NCBI RefSeq assembly: GCF_024586455.1
Contig: NC_065921.1
Coordinates: 89,712,061 to 89,776,060 of the forward strand
From: Bactrocera neohumeralis
Lineage: Eukaryota; Arthropoda; Insecta; Diptera; Tephritidae
Length of the DNA: 64,000 nt
Direction of reading: 5' to 3'
Shown here one piece after another: positions 11,047-22,357 of this stretch. Under the pieces are notes generated by a model. That model searched no databases and was not told the origin of the DNA. It saw nothing but the letters and a program-made list of their open reading frames with translations. The position numbers and the translations under genes were made by a program. Numbering within the stretch: the first letter of the stretch is position 1; each line of letters starts with the position of its first letter.

Positions 11047-12720
11047 ATGTCAAAAACAATGTCCAAGGAAAAGGTCGAAAGTCTTGAAAACAAACACACC
11101 GAACAATGGGCAGGTGGCAGTGGTAAAGGCGGGTTAGATGTGTGTCCTGAATCTAATTGTAAGACCAACTCTGATGCTTCTAAAAGCAGTATAGATCGTG
11201 GAGGGGGGCATATTGAGTCGACACTAATTGCTGGTAATGAATCTCCCCCGTACTTGTCACCAGTATTGTCGTTAACTTCAACTCCTATTGCATCTCCAAT
11301 TATAGAGAGGGAAGTTATGGGTGCTTGCTCATCAAATATATTAAGCGAGAATGAAGAGTACCCATTACACAAAAGTGTTTTTCAAGGTGATTTTAAAAGT
11401 TTGGCAAGACTTCTTCAACGGCCCCGAAATAGCTGGCGAACGCAAGAAGAAATCGGTTGTAAAGATAAACATGGAAACACACCCTTACATCTAGCAGTAA
11501 TGTTAGGAAGGAAAGAGTGTATCAATTTGCTGTTATCTCATGACGCTCCCGTAAAAGTAAAAAACAATGAAGGATGGTCGCCACTAGCTGAAGCAATTAG
11601 CTACGGTGATAGACAAACTATCTCCGCTGTGCTGTGTAAACTTAAACAGCAATCCCGTCAGCATATGGAAACTCGTCGCGCTAAATTAGTTCGTGCTCTT
11701 GAACAAATGAAAGACTTTTATATGGAACTCAAATGGGATTTTGCTTCATGGGTTCCACTTGTATCCCGTATGTTGCCGTCCGATATCTGTCGAATTCACA
11801 AGTCGGGAGCCACCCTACGCCTTGACACAACATTAGTAGATTTCAATGATATGCGTTGGGAGAGGGGGGACATTTCTTTTATTTTTCGTGGTGATCGACC
11901 ACCTCATGAATCATTAACAGTTTTAGATAACGAATATGAATGTTATCAGCACGTTCGATATGAAGATACAGATATTGAAGACGAAGTAGATGTACTAATG
12001 TCTACGGATATTTTAGCTGCTCAAATGTCAACGAAAAGCATACAGTTTGCTCGAGCGCAAAGCGGTTGGATTTTCCGCGAGGATCGAAAAGAATTAGTCA
12101 GCGGACAATACCAATGCGATTTATATTCGATACAGGGTCTTATTTTAAAACAACGTAAAAGGCGAGAGCATCTCTCACATGAGGATCTCCAAAAAAATAA
12201 AGCTATTGTTGATACAATAACACGTGGTGGTCGTCGTGCTAGCTTAACAAGTGCAAACGGGGAGGGTGGATTAAATAGGGATTCAATAAATGGCTCTGCA
12301 TCAGAAATGCCTCGAAGAAGTTCATTGCAACCACCGCCCCCACCAACCATTACATGGGAGGAGTATATTAACACACCAATTGGTAAATGTCCCCATTTGG
12401 GACGACCACCAGTACATAAGCAATCAAACAAGTCTATACGGGCCACAGTAGCTATGAGTAAAGATTTTCCCCTTAGCGTCGAAATGCTATTAAATGTATT
12501 GGAAGTAATTGCTCCTTTCAAACACATTAATAAATTGCGTGAGTTTATAACGCTCAAATTACCAAGTGGGTTCCCCGTCAAAGTAGAGATACCAGTTTTG
12601 CACACAGTGACAGCGAAAATAACTTTCCAAAAGTTTGAATTTCGTGACAACATACCGGCAACACTATTCGATGTACCGTCGCATTATGTGGAAGATGCCC
12701 GTCGTTTCCCAGATTTATGA
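11047..12720 (+). CDS. Ankyrin repeat domain-containing protein 13C-like (GPCR-chaperone family)
   Basis: Intronless frame of 557 residues from the ATG at 11047; an earlier in-frame GTG at 11032 is not a plausible start. A Ser-rich, low-complexity N-terminal ~100 residues precedes two or three ankyrin repeats (HGNTPLHLAVMLGRKECINL, EGWSPLAEAISYGDRQ). The ANKRD13/GPCR-chaperone domain then runs to the end: ELKWDFASWVPLVSRMLPSD, LRLDTTLVDFNDMRW, and the C-terminal MLLNVLEVIAPFKHINKLRE with the terminal RFPDL. In vertebrates ANKRD13C is an ER-associated chaperone for G-protein-coupled receptors; the fly role is inferred. The missing ubiquitin-interacting motifs separate it from ANKRD13A/B/D. An internal acidic insert (about 300-330) and a Ser/Arg-rich linker with five consecutive prolines (QPPPPPTI) near 430 are present. 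Confidence 0.93.
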   Translation: MSKTMSKEKVESLENKHTEQWAGGSGKGGLDVCPESNCKTNSDASKSSIDRGGGHIESTLIAGNESPPYLSPVLSLTSTPIASPIIEREVMGACSSNILSENEEYPLHKSVFQGDFKSLARLLQRPRNSWRTQEEIGCKDKHGNTPLHLAVMLGRKECINLLLSHDAPVKVKNNEGWSPLAEAISYGDRQTISAVLCKLKQQSRQHMETRRAKLVRALEQMKDFYMELKWDFASWVPLVSRMLPSDICRIHKSGATLRLDTTLVDFNDMRWERGDISFIFRGDRPPHESLTVLDNEYECYQHVRYEDTDIEDEVDVLMSTDILAAQMSTKSIQFARAQSGWIFREDRKELVSGQYQCDLYSIQGLILKQRKRREHLSHEDLQKNKAIVDTITRGGRRASLTSANGEGGLNRDSINGSASEMPRRSSLQPPPPPTITWEEYINTPIGKCPHLGRPPVHKQSNKSIRATVAMSKDFPLSVEMLLNVLEVIAPFKHINKLREFITLKLPSGFPVKVEIPVLHTVTAKITFQKFEFRDNIPATLFDVPSHYVEDARRFPDL

Positions 12721-15700
12721 CCGGCAACAGGTCAGCAGCATCCAACGACGGAAAGCGTCGATTTAAACCGCAATGCTACCAGCGACATCAGAACTAAGAC
12801 GCATACCACTTTTAATGAAATAGACTAGTGTACATAGGAGACAAATAAAAAGCTGTAATCATCGCATTGATCCATCATTAATAACATCACGAAAATATGA
12901 TGTTTATTCGTCTCCTATTATTTCAATATAATAGCTCCAAAAAATGTATTAAATACAATTACCATTCAATGCATTTACATTATTTGATTGTAGTGTATAT
13001 TACATACTTCTGCGATAAGAAGTATAGTATGCACGATATAACTAAGTATATATTCAATAATGTACATACTTATGTATTATATGTATATGAATGTATGAAC
13101 ATACATGTTATTTCAAAACTTAATTTAAACATTTTTATCTTATTTTTTGACTACTAACCTAAACTTACTGAATAATTATGTATGTCATAGGCTCAAACAA
13201 TATACATAACTGACATTGTAATTATTGCGTCAATTTAATTTTGTCGAATTTAAGTGTGATTTGAAATCAGAATATTTTCACGCGAATAACTCGCCACTAA
13301 TTTTATTACAAATATTTCAAAGTAAGCTGACATGTATTTATATGATTGTATAATGATGGTATATTACTAGCCATTTTCAACGTGTTAAACAATTGTAATC
13401 CCATTGTGCAAATCCTTTTTTATAGTGTGTAAGTTATAGTAAATGCTTGTGTATAACAGTCTGTTGAAATATTAATGAACATTTTCTAAGATTTTGTGTG
13501 TAAACAAATTTAATTATGTACATACTTATATGTTTTTTTTAGTTTAAAGCTTAAACTTATATATATTATTGTTATCAAACTTTAATGATAAAATATAAAA
13601 TACCTGCATTCAGTTAGTTCCTTGGAGACATGTACATATATACGTATGAATTTATATGCGTGTAAACTATTTGGAAAATATCAATACACTGCTTGATCGT
13701 TGACCTACCTTCCCACCTGTTAAATAAGTATTCATATTTGATATAATTTGTAGAATTATCAAGATATATTAAGTAGATGTTTCTATTGTGTAAATGTTCA
13801 CGTATTCTTTGTATTAGTTCATTTCAACAAAGTATTTTCTGTTAGAGAATTTTTAGGAATTTATGTTAACAGTAACTATCTACGTTTACATACGAAATAA
13901 ATATTATAATAATCCGGACACAAAATAAATGAGAAATGTAAAGAATTTGTAAGTGCTATATTATCAAAAACAAAAATTAGTTAAATATATTTTTACACAT
14001 TGTATGTGCAACTTGCATAACGTTTTTTAAAAATAAATGAAGAAATATTACTAATTAATTATAAATACAAAATAATCAGAACAATAAAGTTTTTGTTCAA
14101 AAGCTTCAACAAAAACCCAGAAAAAATTCAAACCAGAGGTAAACTACGCTAACGTATTTTTATTAATTATTACAATATTTAACTGAGTTAATTTTTATTA
14201 TTAGCAAAAAGCCTCAAAAATTCTTTGGAATAACCGGAATGGCTGCCATATATTATATATATGTATATGTACATACGTATATAACTATTTGCATATGCTA
14301 CAAAAATTATTTGTATCATGTCCAATTCACTATTTGATAAACTAAGATTAACAGCAAAAAGAAACAGATCCAAAATAACGGTCTATAGTTTAATAACTTT
14401 ATAACAAAAATATTGAACGTTTTATACTTAAAATAAAGTTCAGGATGAGGGTGCATCCCACATGTATTTACTTTCTATACAAGCACAATCATGAAGAAAA
14501 TAACATTTTAAATCATTGCCATGAATACATAACATAAATAATAAATTTCTGTAAAGGCAGCATAATAAATGTAGAATGACTGAAAGAACTTCAACCACTG
14601 CTTCGTTTAGTAATATTTACGATTCCTCCACAATATCAATATTTATAAGACATTTCTCCTGACTTATTTGAAAACTATTTAGCACATTAATTTTTTATGC
14701 ACCTATATTCATAAAGTATGTCTCAAACATTCGTTTAACATTTACTTTTAAGGGCAATATGAAATATTTGATTATGCACATGTATAAGATATGTGACAAA
14801 TACAGTAGCATCAAAAAAAATCAGTTTATTGAAATTATTATAAAACGGGTTTGTAAAGGATGTTATTTTATCTTGGCCTAATATCTCATTTCAGCAACGA
14901 TTAAGCCAATCTACTAGAAATAATAATTTGAATGACAATTATTTTGTAGAAACACACTAATGAAGTGCAGTAAATCTTGCGAAAAAGTAACAAGGATCCT
15001 TTAATAATTAATGCTGCAACGTTTACTTCGCATGTCGAAACATAAATTTAAAATTCTGTAGAAATCCGCCTCCGTTCCGGTTACTCAGGCCCGACTGTCG
15101 TGGGAACGGTACGTTAATTTAATTAAAGTGAACGGTATTCATTGCGCTGATGAGGGGCTTGTTATAGGTTTTTCGATTTTGGGCGAATCAGAGATTTAAT
15201 CCTGTATAATGATGTTGAGACGGCTTAAGACATTCTATATATAAAATATTAATATTTATTTAAAATAAACCTTACGTTTATATGGTGTTTTTAGTTCTAA
15301 ATAAATTTATAAATACATATATGAATCCAAATAACCGAAAAATAAGGCGTGCATATTTTTTAATAACATAAAATGTATTTATACTTATCATAAATTATAG
15401 GTTAGCTCGATAGGCATCTATCAAAGGTACAAATAATAATTAGTTTTGCTTCCTTTTTCTTCGAACCTTGCATATATTTTTACATAATTACATATCAATT
15501 TATTTGTACAAAAATATAGTAAGGACTTACATAGTTCAAAATAAATATACCGTTACTATGAACAGTAAAAGCAACCATGCTCTGCAAAATCAGCTGTTTC
15601 GATCGAAAAGTCAAATAACAACAATAACATTCACAAATACTTGTGGGTCGAAAAGTAAGTAATATTGACAAATTTTTCTGAAAATATAAAATGGGCAAAA

Positions 15701-15842
15701 TTAGAGTATCAATTCCAATTAAGTAATAATTTATGTAAAAACAGCGCTTTGTATTCGTGTGTACGCTAATATACATCAACTTTTTATTATTTATTCTAGA
15801 AAAATATTTGAATTCACCACTGGAAACGCACATTAAGTTATA
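12721..15842. other. 3' UTR and intergenic DNA, no gene supported
   Basis: About 3.1 kb with a strong A/T bias. The first part should be the 3' UTR of the ANKRD13C-like gene. A possible EMRE 5' leader exon ends at a good donor (AAAA|GTAAGTAA, near 15656) and would join an acceptor TTCTAG at about 15800. Apart from the GC-rich hairpin at 15072-15109, nothing supports a gene, RNA or transposon. Confidence 0.5.
15072..15109. other. GC-rich hairpin in AT-rich spacer
   Basis: CCGTTCC (15072-15078) is the exact inverse of GGAACGG (15103-15109). The 24-base loop contains GTTACTCAGGCCCGACTGTC and a smaller palindrome CGAC-T-GTCG. The surrounding 3 kb is strongly AT-rich, so this island stands out. 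It could be a fragment of a repeat family, a structured RNA or a protein-binding palindrome. Confidence 0.5.
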
Positions 15843-16130
15843 ATGGTTTTTTCTCGCCTTATACGGCCATTATTGCTAACCCGTGGTGCCTTTGGTCGAT
15901 CTCTGGAAGAACGAACCAAATTAGCATATATGACACAAGGTACTCATTTTCGCAGTGGTGCATTGAAGCCTAAACCTCAACAAACACCTTTTGGTATTGT
16001 GTTTGTTTTCTGCGCCGTGCTGCCCGGTCTCTTTCTTGGTGCTGCTATAAGCAAGAGTGTGGCAAACTTCTTGGAAGAAAATGACCTTTTCGTACCATCT
16101 GAGGATGACGACGATGATGACGATGACTAA
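15843..16130 (+). CDS. EMRE: Essential MCU regulator EMRE, mitochondrial
   Basis: Single-pass inner-membrane subunit that holds the mitochondrial calcium uniporter MCU open and links it to MICU1. A 95-residue single-exon frame. The basic N-terminus (SRLIRPLLLTRGAFGRSLEE) is a presequence. The conserved PKPQQTPFG motif comes just before the membrane helix (about 50-72, FVFCAVLPGLFLGAAISKS) with the GxxxS packing motif. The sequence ends in a poly-aspartate tail of eight residues that in other animals faces the intermembrane space and contacts MICU1. Length and layout match animal EMRE exactly. It converges on the glycerol-kinase-like gene. Confidence 0.96.
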   Translation: MVFSRLIRPLLLTRGAFGRSLEERTKLAYMTQGTHFRSGALKPKPQQTPFGIVFVFCAVLPGLFLGAAISKSVANFLEENDLFVPSEDDDDDDDD

Positions 16131-16897
16131 AACAAGTTAAACGTCCGGCAGGCAGGAAAGCCACAAAGTGAAAATATAATCATTATTTAGTAGCAAACTA
16201 GCCTTTAATTTTCCTTTAATAATGTTTCTAGTTAACATTTTCGTTTAGTTTAATATTTATTAAAGCATATTTAAACTAATAAGTCAAATGTATTTAATTT
16301 AAAGAGTTTGTGCCAATATAATTTATAAACGCCACTGCAACTACCCGTTGTTATAGCAAACGCTCCTCCCCTCCCAAAGTAAGATACAGGAAGTTCGAGT
16401 GGGTAAAAATCATAAAATACTATAATACTTTTTGCTTAACTGGGTTTGAAATGCAAACCCTTTTTTGTTTAAATTATATAGTTTATAAATCAAAATAGTT
16501 AAACGCTTTATTCACAATTAAACGTTTAAGACAATTTATTAAATTGATCTTGAAAGAAATACCTAATTATCATAAATTGACGAAGACACAAATCTTCTTT
16601 TTATTACATCGGAAATGTCACAATTTAACTTAACGAGATTATAAAATTATTCAATCTGCGTAAAGTTGCAGATCAAAATATATGTAATGCAATAAATGCA
16701 AGATAAAAAAAACTTGATGATATACTAAAAGGAAGCGCGTTGAGTAATTTCCGTGACTAGATGCACGCACACATAATCATTAACTAACTAAACTAAAATG
16801 ATAGAATTACAACATTAATGCAACATCATAAGGATCGCTAACAATAGGAATACATTTATCTTTTCAAACACTTTTTTATAACTGTACATACATTTAT
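16131..16897. other. Convergent 3' UTR region
   Basis: About 770 bp between the EMRE stop and the stop of the glycerol-kinase-like gene. AT-rich with several AATAAA-like signals on both strands. A short direct inverted pair, GGGTTTG-AAATG-CAAACCC, lies near 16441-16460. No gene is visible. Confidence 0.5.
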
Positions 16898-19174
16898 CTA
16901 TGTAATGTTACGGCCACGCAAAAAGTTTGCTACAAGCAAAAGCAGAAACGAACTAGTTATATAAATGCTGCCAGGTAGCGAACGGCGTATTGGAAGATTG
17001 GGATCACTGTCACGTTGCGCAAAAAGTTCCAAGTCCTCCTCATAAGTAGCAAAGTTATTCCAATTTAAGCATTTTCGTACCGCATAATTCCATCGTTTAT
17101 ACAGTTGTTCTCGCCCTAAATCAAATTAACTGGTTGTTTAATTTATTAATATTGAGAAATTCACTTACGGTTGGCGGTGGTTGTTGGAGTAAATGCATCC
17201 ACGGGTGGCGGATACATCACTTCTGCCTGTAGCAAAGATACTACATTCATTGTTATGCCAGCACATATCATTGCTCCTAAACATGCAGGTGATGTCGTTT
17301 GAGGCCTTTCCAGCAGACAACCAACAATGTCCGCAATGAATTGCACGAAAGCGTTGTTCTCTGCATAGTCGCCACAAAATATAATTCGATCTTTGTGGCT
17401 TTTTCGATTCCATGTTGGTGTGTCACGTTTAAATGCATCAATTACTTCGTGAATTTGGAAACCAGTTGCTTCATAAGCAGCTTGCGTGACATTTTCTGCT
17501 GTGGTTTGACTAGTTAAACCTAGTAGGACGCTGTGAAATAAAAAAGATGTGGGTAACAACGCATAATCTAAAGGCTTTAAAAGCTTACCCTCGCGCATCA
17601 TAACGCCAATATGGCGCGTATAATCCATGAAAAGCAGGCACAAATGTTATCTCTGAACGCTTTGCTGCTAATCCACAATCGACATTTAAGATACCTGTTT
17701 TGGGGGGAAATTATTGGGAGAATGTTTTCTGTGTCTCCGTCAATAACGTACCTGATGAACAAGAAGATGAAATCATTGAACTTTCTCCAAGAAATGTGCT
17801 GAGGACTTCAACAGCATTATCATTAGAATTTATTTCAGTACATATACGTAATCCTTGCTTTAGCCAACTGACCGTAGCCCCGGCATTAGAAATAGCACCT
17901 TCCAAGGAATAGTAAGCAGGAACTTTTGGGCCTAATTTATATGCAACTACCGACAGTAATCCATTAAAAGAATCTATTAACTCTTCCCCCGTGTTTAGCA
18001 GCACGAAGCAACTGTCATCAATTATACAAACATTTTGACCAACTTTTGTTTGTAACTGACCTAATAGGGCAGCAGACTGTTCGCCAATGCACTGTAAAAT
18101 TAAACTGAAAGTTGATGCAACTTTAAAACATTAAAAAGTATTATTACATACCGCTGCTATCGGAAGTCCGTTTAGTGAACCTCCTATTACGTAACCATAT
18201 AATTCAGAATTTGAACGAATTCGCGGCAGTATTTCCATGGGAATACGAAAAAATTGGCATATCTTAGCATCCCATTGGAGAGTATGAACGTTCATCAGAC
18301 TTGTATAACCTGCATTGGTAACATCAGTCATATGCACTCCACTTATGTTTGATCCAGTAAGGTTCTATATAAAAAATATAAAGCATAATATTTTGCGTAA
18401 ATTTATTGCGATAGTACAAATATACCCATAGAATCCAAGAATCAAGTGTGCCAAACAGGCACGTGCCCACTTCTATTGCTTCTGATACAGATGTTATATT
18501 TTCCTGAAGCCATCTGATTTTAAGCGCGCTAAAGCATGTACTTAATGGTAGCCCTGTTTTGTGTCGCAAGTAATCTACATCGTAATTTACATTGCCAAGA
18601 ACCGTCTTTAAAAGAGAGGATGTACGGCAGTCGCTCCAACCTAATTATAAAATGTCTAAGTGTCTTTATAATATGTATGTAAAGTGATTTTTACCAACAG
18701 CATTATACAAAGGAGTTCCCGTCTCTTTGTCCCATAACAGTGTTGTTCCACGCTGATTGCAAATACTTATTGCTACTAAATCATACGGATTGATTTCCAA
18801 AATAATAAGATTTTTGTACGCAGTCTGCACAAAAAAAAAAACTAATATTACTGAAAGAATATATAATAGAAATGTGTGTTAACTATTATACTTCGATGCA
18901 TTCTTGAGTACTCTTCCATATTTCCATAGGATCGTACTCCAACCAACCAGCATTGTGCACAATTTGCCGTAATTTCAATTCATGAAATGTTAAAACTTCC
19001 GCATTTTTGGTTGAGTAAATCTGAAATTATTTATGGAAATAAGTTAATATTTTTGTTGCAATGTATGTATGTTTCTGTTTAAATTTTTAATCATACAAGG
19101 AATCGGCAATGTGTACTGCTCACATAGACCACACCAATTAATGGACCAAAGTTCCCAAAACTGGGACTGCCCAT
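16898..19174 (-). CDS. Tail-anchored glycerol-kinase-like protein, probable pseudoenzyme
   Basis: FGGY-family protein, 596 residues from nine exons: 19174-19097, 19020-18892, 18824-18695, 18640-18426, 18364-18152, 18091-17752, 17694-17589, 17530-17169 and 17115-16898. The fold is clearly glycerol kinase (NQRGTTLLWDKETG, TDVTNAGYTSLMNVHTLQWD, FVPAFHGLYAPYWRYDARG). The key sites are changed: the N-terminal DQGTSS phosphate loop reads YVSSTH, the NQRE glycerol glutamate is Gly, the substrate tyrosine (LSTYFS) is Cys, the catalytic GDQ reads GEQ, and the YGTG nucleotide loop reads IDDS. The last ~25 residues form a hydrophobic helix (SIYITSSFLLLLVANFL) followed by Arg/Asn, like the mitochondrial outer-membrane tail of animal glycerol kinases. 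The protein is maintained without stops or frameshifts, so it is probably functional but not as an ordinary kinase. Intron 6 is only 57 nt and contains an in-frame TAA. Confidence 0.9.
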
Positions 19175-19820
19175 GACATTAAGTAAGTGAGCTGAAATAC
19201 GTATGCAGCCGTTCTTAATTTGAAAAGGGTATCCACTTTAACGCAAAAATAAATGGTTAATTGATTTGTTTTATCAACAGACATTCACGCCGTACTTTGT
19301 TTTTGCAAAAACGATTGCATAAAAATAAACGTGATTGAATACAATTGTCGTTCTAACAAACATCTCTGACGTGCTTGACAAGGGCCCCGGTACAATCAAT
19401 TTTCAAAATCAAGTGTCTAATTGGGAGTATCGTCGCTCAAACGATACAGATCAACCATTTTAAACCAACCTGGACTCTTTTTTACATAAATATTTAAAAT
19501 ATTTTTAAAATTCGTTTAATAAATATATTTTATATTATAAATTTTTATTTATATAGCTATGAGAAAAATTGTATTGGCGACATCTACTGGAATTTGACAA
19601 GTTAATATCTTTTAATAGTTGCCATAACATCGTCGAAGGACATGCGCAGATATTAAACAATAACAAATTGAGACAAGTAAAAGGATGCAGGATTTATACT
19701 AAGCAGGTGTTGAAAAATATTATTTTTCCTGGTGAAAATCATTAAAAATATAATATCATCAATTATATTCAAATAAAAAACTTGATAACATATATAAAAA
19801 GTGTTTGTATTTTCTGTAAA
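19175..19820. promoter_or_regulatory. Divergent promoter region between the glycerol-kinase-like and MADF-BESS genes
   Basis: 646 bp separate two start codons that face away from each other. The stretch is AT-rich and shows no clear TATA-initiator pair. A non-coding leader exon for either gene is possible but unproven. Confidence 0.4.
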
Positions 19821-21112
19821 ATGCGCGAAACCTATGGACCGGACTTTGGTAAGCTTTCACCAGTCGGGACGATATCCCTCACATTTAGCTATATGATTTA
19901 AAATACACAAATATTTATGGTGGAAAATGTCATAATTATCCTATAATTCAAATTCTAATAAATTTTAGACGATCGTCTGATACGTTTAGTGCGCGATAAT
20001 CCGGCTATATATGATGTTAACCACGAACATTACAGACGCTATCAAGTTCGAATCGCAATCTGGGAAAGAATTGCTGCGGAGATGCGAACGCCTTGTATGA
20101 ACATATTAATTAATATTAACATAGAAAATATTTAATATCATTTAAAAACTAATTTCAGCCAAATTTCTTCAAACCAAATGGAAAAACATTCGATATAATT
20201 ACTTACAAGAACTTAAAAGCTTGGAAACGGGTTTGGCAAATGCGAATATAAGAAAACGTCGGTTTACAGAAGATCTATCTTTTTTGCAAAATACTGCACA
20301 AACCTACAAAAAAGTGCCGCATATGAACTCGTCATACAACAGCTCGTAAGTATAATTCAACATCCCACTGATTATAACAAATATGGACAGGATATTAAAT
20401 TATTTCCAGCGATAATGATAGCAACAGCTTCATGTATATGGACCCTCAAAACACCAGCACATTTGAAATTATTGAAATAGAACACAGTGACGATGGCAGC
20501 GCAGCAAGAGATCACGGGATTGAAAATTATAACGTTGATGTCGCTATGCCATCCCAGCAAATCCACGAGAATGAAGATATTTCTCTACCTACGGGCAACA
20601 ATGTTTGCTACGACGACGAGCAGATACTCCCTGAATTAAATATTCCAACCAAAATTGAAAAATTAAACAAACCACAGCATGATCAAACAATTGGACATAA
20701 AAATATATCAACTCCACTTCAAAAGGCTGAAATTGATAGCTCAAACATGGTAGCGCCAATGGCGCCTTCTTCACCCTCGCATTCAAACGCTTCAAGTCTT
20801 TCGTCGCAATTACTAACACCAATCGTAATTTTGGGCAAGGAACGGAATTGTGAAAATAATAAATATCCAATACCAAAGCAGGCAGAAACGGCAGCATTCC
20901 AACGGCAGCCAATTGATATTATGACTAGTGCGTCAAAAAGAAAGTCCATGCCGGCTCCCTTTCCAGTTTTGACGCCTATTAATGATCCAATTGAACTATA
21001 TTGCCTCTCATTAGTAGATAGTTTGCGTAACATGCCACGTCCTGAAAGGGAACGCGTTAAATTTGAGTTTGCCAAAATACTTAAAGACGCCAAGTATAAA
21101 GATCAAAGTTAG
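19821..21112 (+). CDS. MADF-BESS domain DNA-binding protein
   Basis: Member of the fly-expanded MADF-BESS family of transcriptional co-regulators (Adf-1, Dip3, Stwl and relatives). Four exons: 19821-19848, 19969-20094, 20159-20345 and 20410-21112, giving 347 residues. The MADF domain (Myb-like, about residues 9-100) shows LIRLVRDNPAIYDVNHEHYR, WERIAAEM, and FLQTKWKNIRYNYLQEL. A long Ser/Asn/Pro-rich acidic linker follows. The C-terminal BESS motif (about 305-340) reads LYCLSLVDSLRNMPRPERER then VKFEFAKIL. The first exon is only 28 nt and carries nine codons and one base. I cannot assign it to a named Drosophila member. It probably acts in the nucleus through BESS-mediated protein contacts. 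Confidence 0.9.
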
Positions 21113-22357
21113 TTAGCAATTCAAATTACGTCATTTAATATCACTATTTAATTGTACCATAATCATAATATTTCATTTCTATAGCTGTAAAGTAAACATT
21201 AATGTCAAAATGAGGAACATATTTTTAAGTCCGAAATACAACTCAAATGTTTCCCTAAAAATACAAGGTTTTGCGTTGCGTCTATTTTAGTTTTATTTCC
21301 ACTGCTCCAAAATTCACTTAAATTTCTAAATACATTAGCGTATAAACTATAGTTAGTGTAAAAGACGAAACGAAATGTCGTTTTCATTTCTATATCTAAT
21401 AAGAATATTATATGCTTTCTTTCACTGTGTTTGTTTCTTATGTTATTATAGATGTTACAAACGGATGTTAATAATGTAGACATCCAAGTGAGTCGACACT
21501 GTGTAAACATTTGTGTGATTTCCTTGCGACAGAATTATAGCTAAACTAAACGTACTTTTGATATATATATTTACCACTTTAATGGTAACTTTCAATTTTA
21601 ATTCTTACATATTGTTTTTAAGTTTCTGTATAAAAAAAAAAAACAAAATGAAACAAGCTACTAGCGCCAATAACATGTATTTTAGTCTAAAAAAATATAA
21701 TTTCGATATAATAAAAATATTTTTTTTTAATGGAATAATAATGAAAATTAAGAATGCTTAGTCGTGTCAATTCCATGAAAGTCAAAGAAAAATTTGCTTT
21801 GCAAATATGGTCTGGGACGCGCTTATCAGGTAAATAACCAGTAATGAAATGACTGTAATGTTTTATTGTTGCTATCTGGGAGGAAGTTGTAATCACATTT
21901 ATTTGACACAGCTATCTTAGCAAGGATTATAGACACAATATTACACCTTTCCCTTCAGGTTTTTAAAAATTTAACCTTCAGGTTATTATTTTTACATCTT
22001 AGATTACTTTCAAAACTAATGCTCTCACATTTTGGTACCGAGTTTAAATTTTTTACAAGAGTATAACAATAATAATGAATATAAAATTCAGTTATGTACA
22101 CAAAAATCCAATTAATTTTATAACTGCGTTTAGCACAGATAATTGCTTCGGTGTTATGCTAACAAGAGTTAGAATTTAAGGAATACATATATGTAGATTC
22201 AAATGATTTTTGTTCTTTTTTATACCCATTGCAAAGCCGAGGGGATTTTCTGTGATGCCATATTAATATTTTATATTTTAACAATATTTGAATAACGATA
22301 ATTTTCAATTCTGGTTTTCTTTTAATATACAAAGTTATTAACAGTGCGAAGACTGTC
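21113..22357. other. Convergent 3' UTR/intergenic DNA between MADF-BESS and Hsf
   Basis: 1.2 kb of AT-rich DNA between two converging genes. Contains short A and T runs (about 21630 and 21720) and no supported gene, RNA or element. Confidence 0.5.

Noticed and set aside
15146..15200. CTGATGAG motif resembling a hammerhead ribozyme core
   Set aside because: The required GAAA segment and cleavage triplet are not in place (GCGAAUC instead), and helices do not pair convincingly.
17711..17760. In-frame stop in the glycerol-kinase-like gene, suggesting a pseudogene
   Set aside because: The stop lies inside a 57-nt intron with good CAG|GTACGT and AACAG|GTATC ends; splicing restores the conserved frame.
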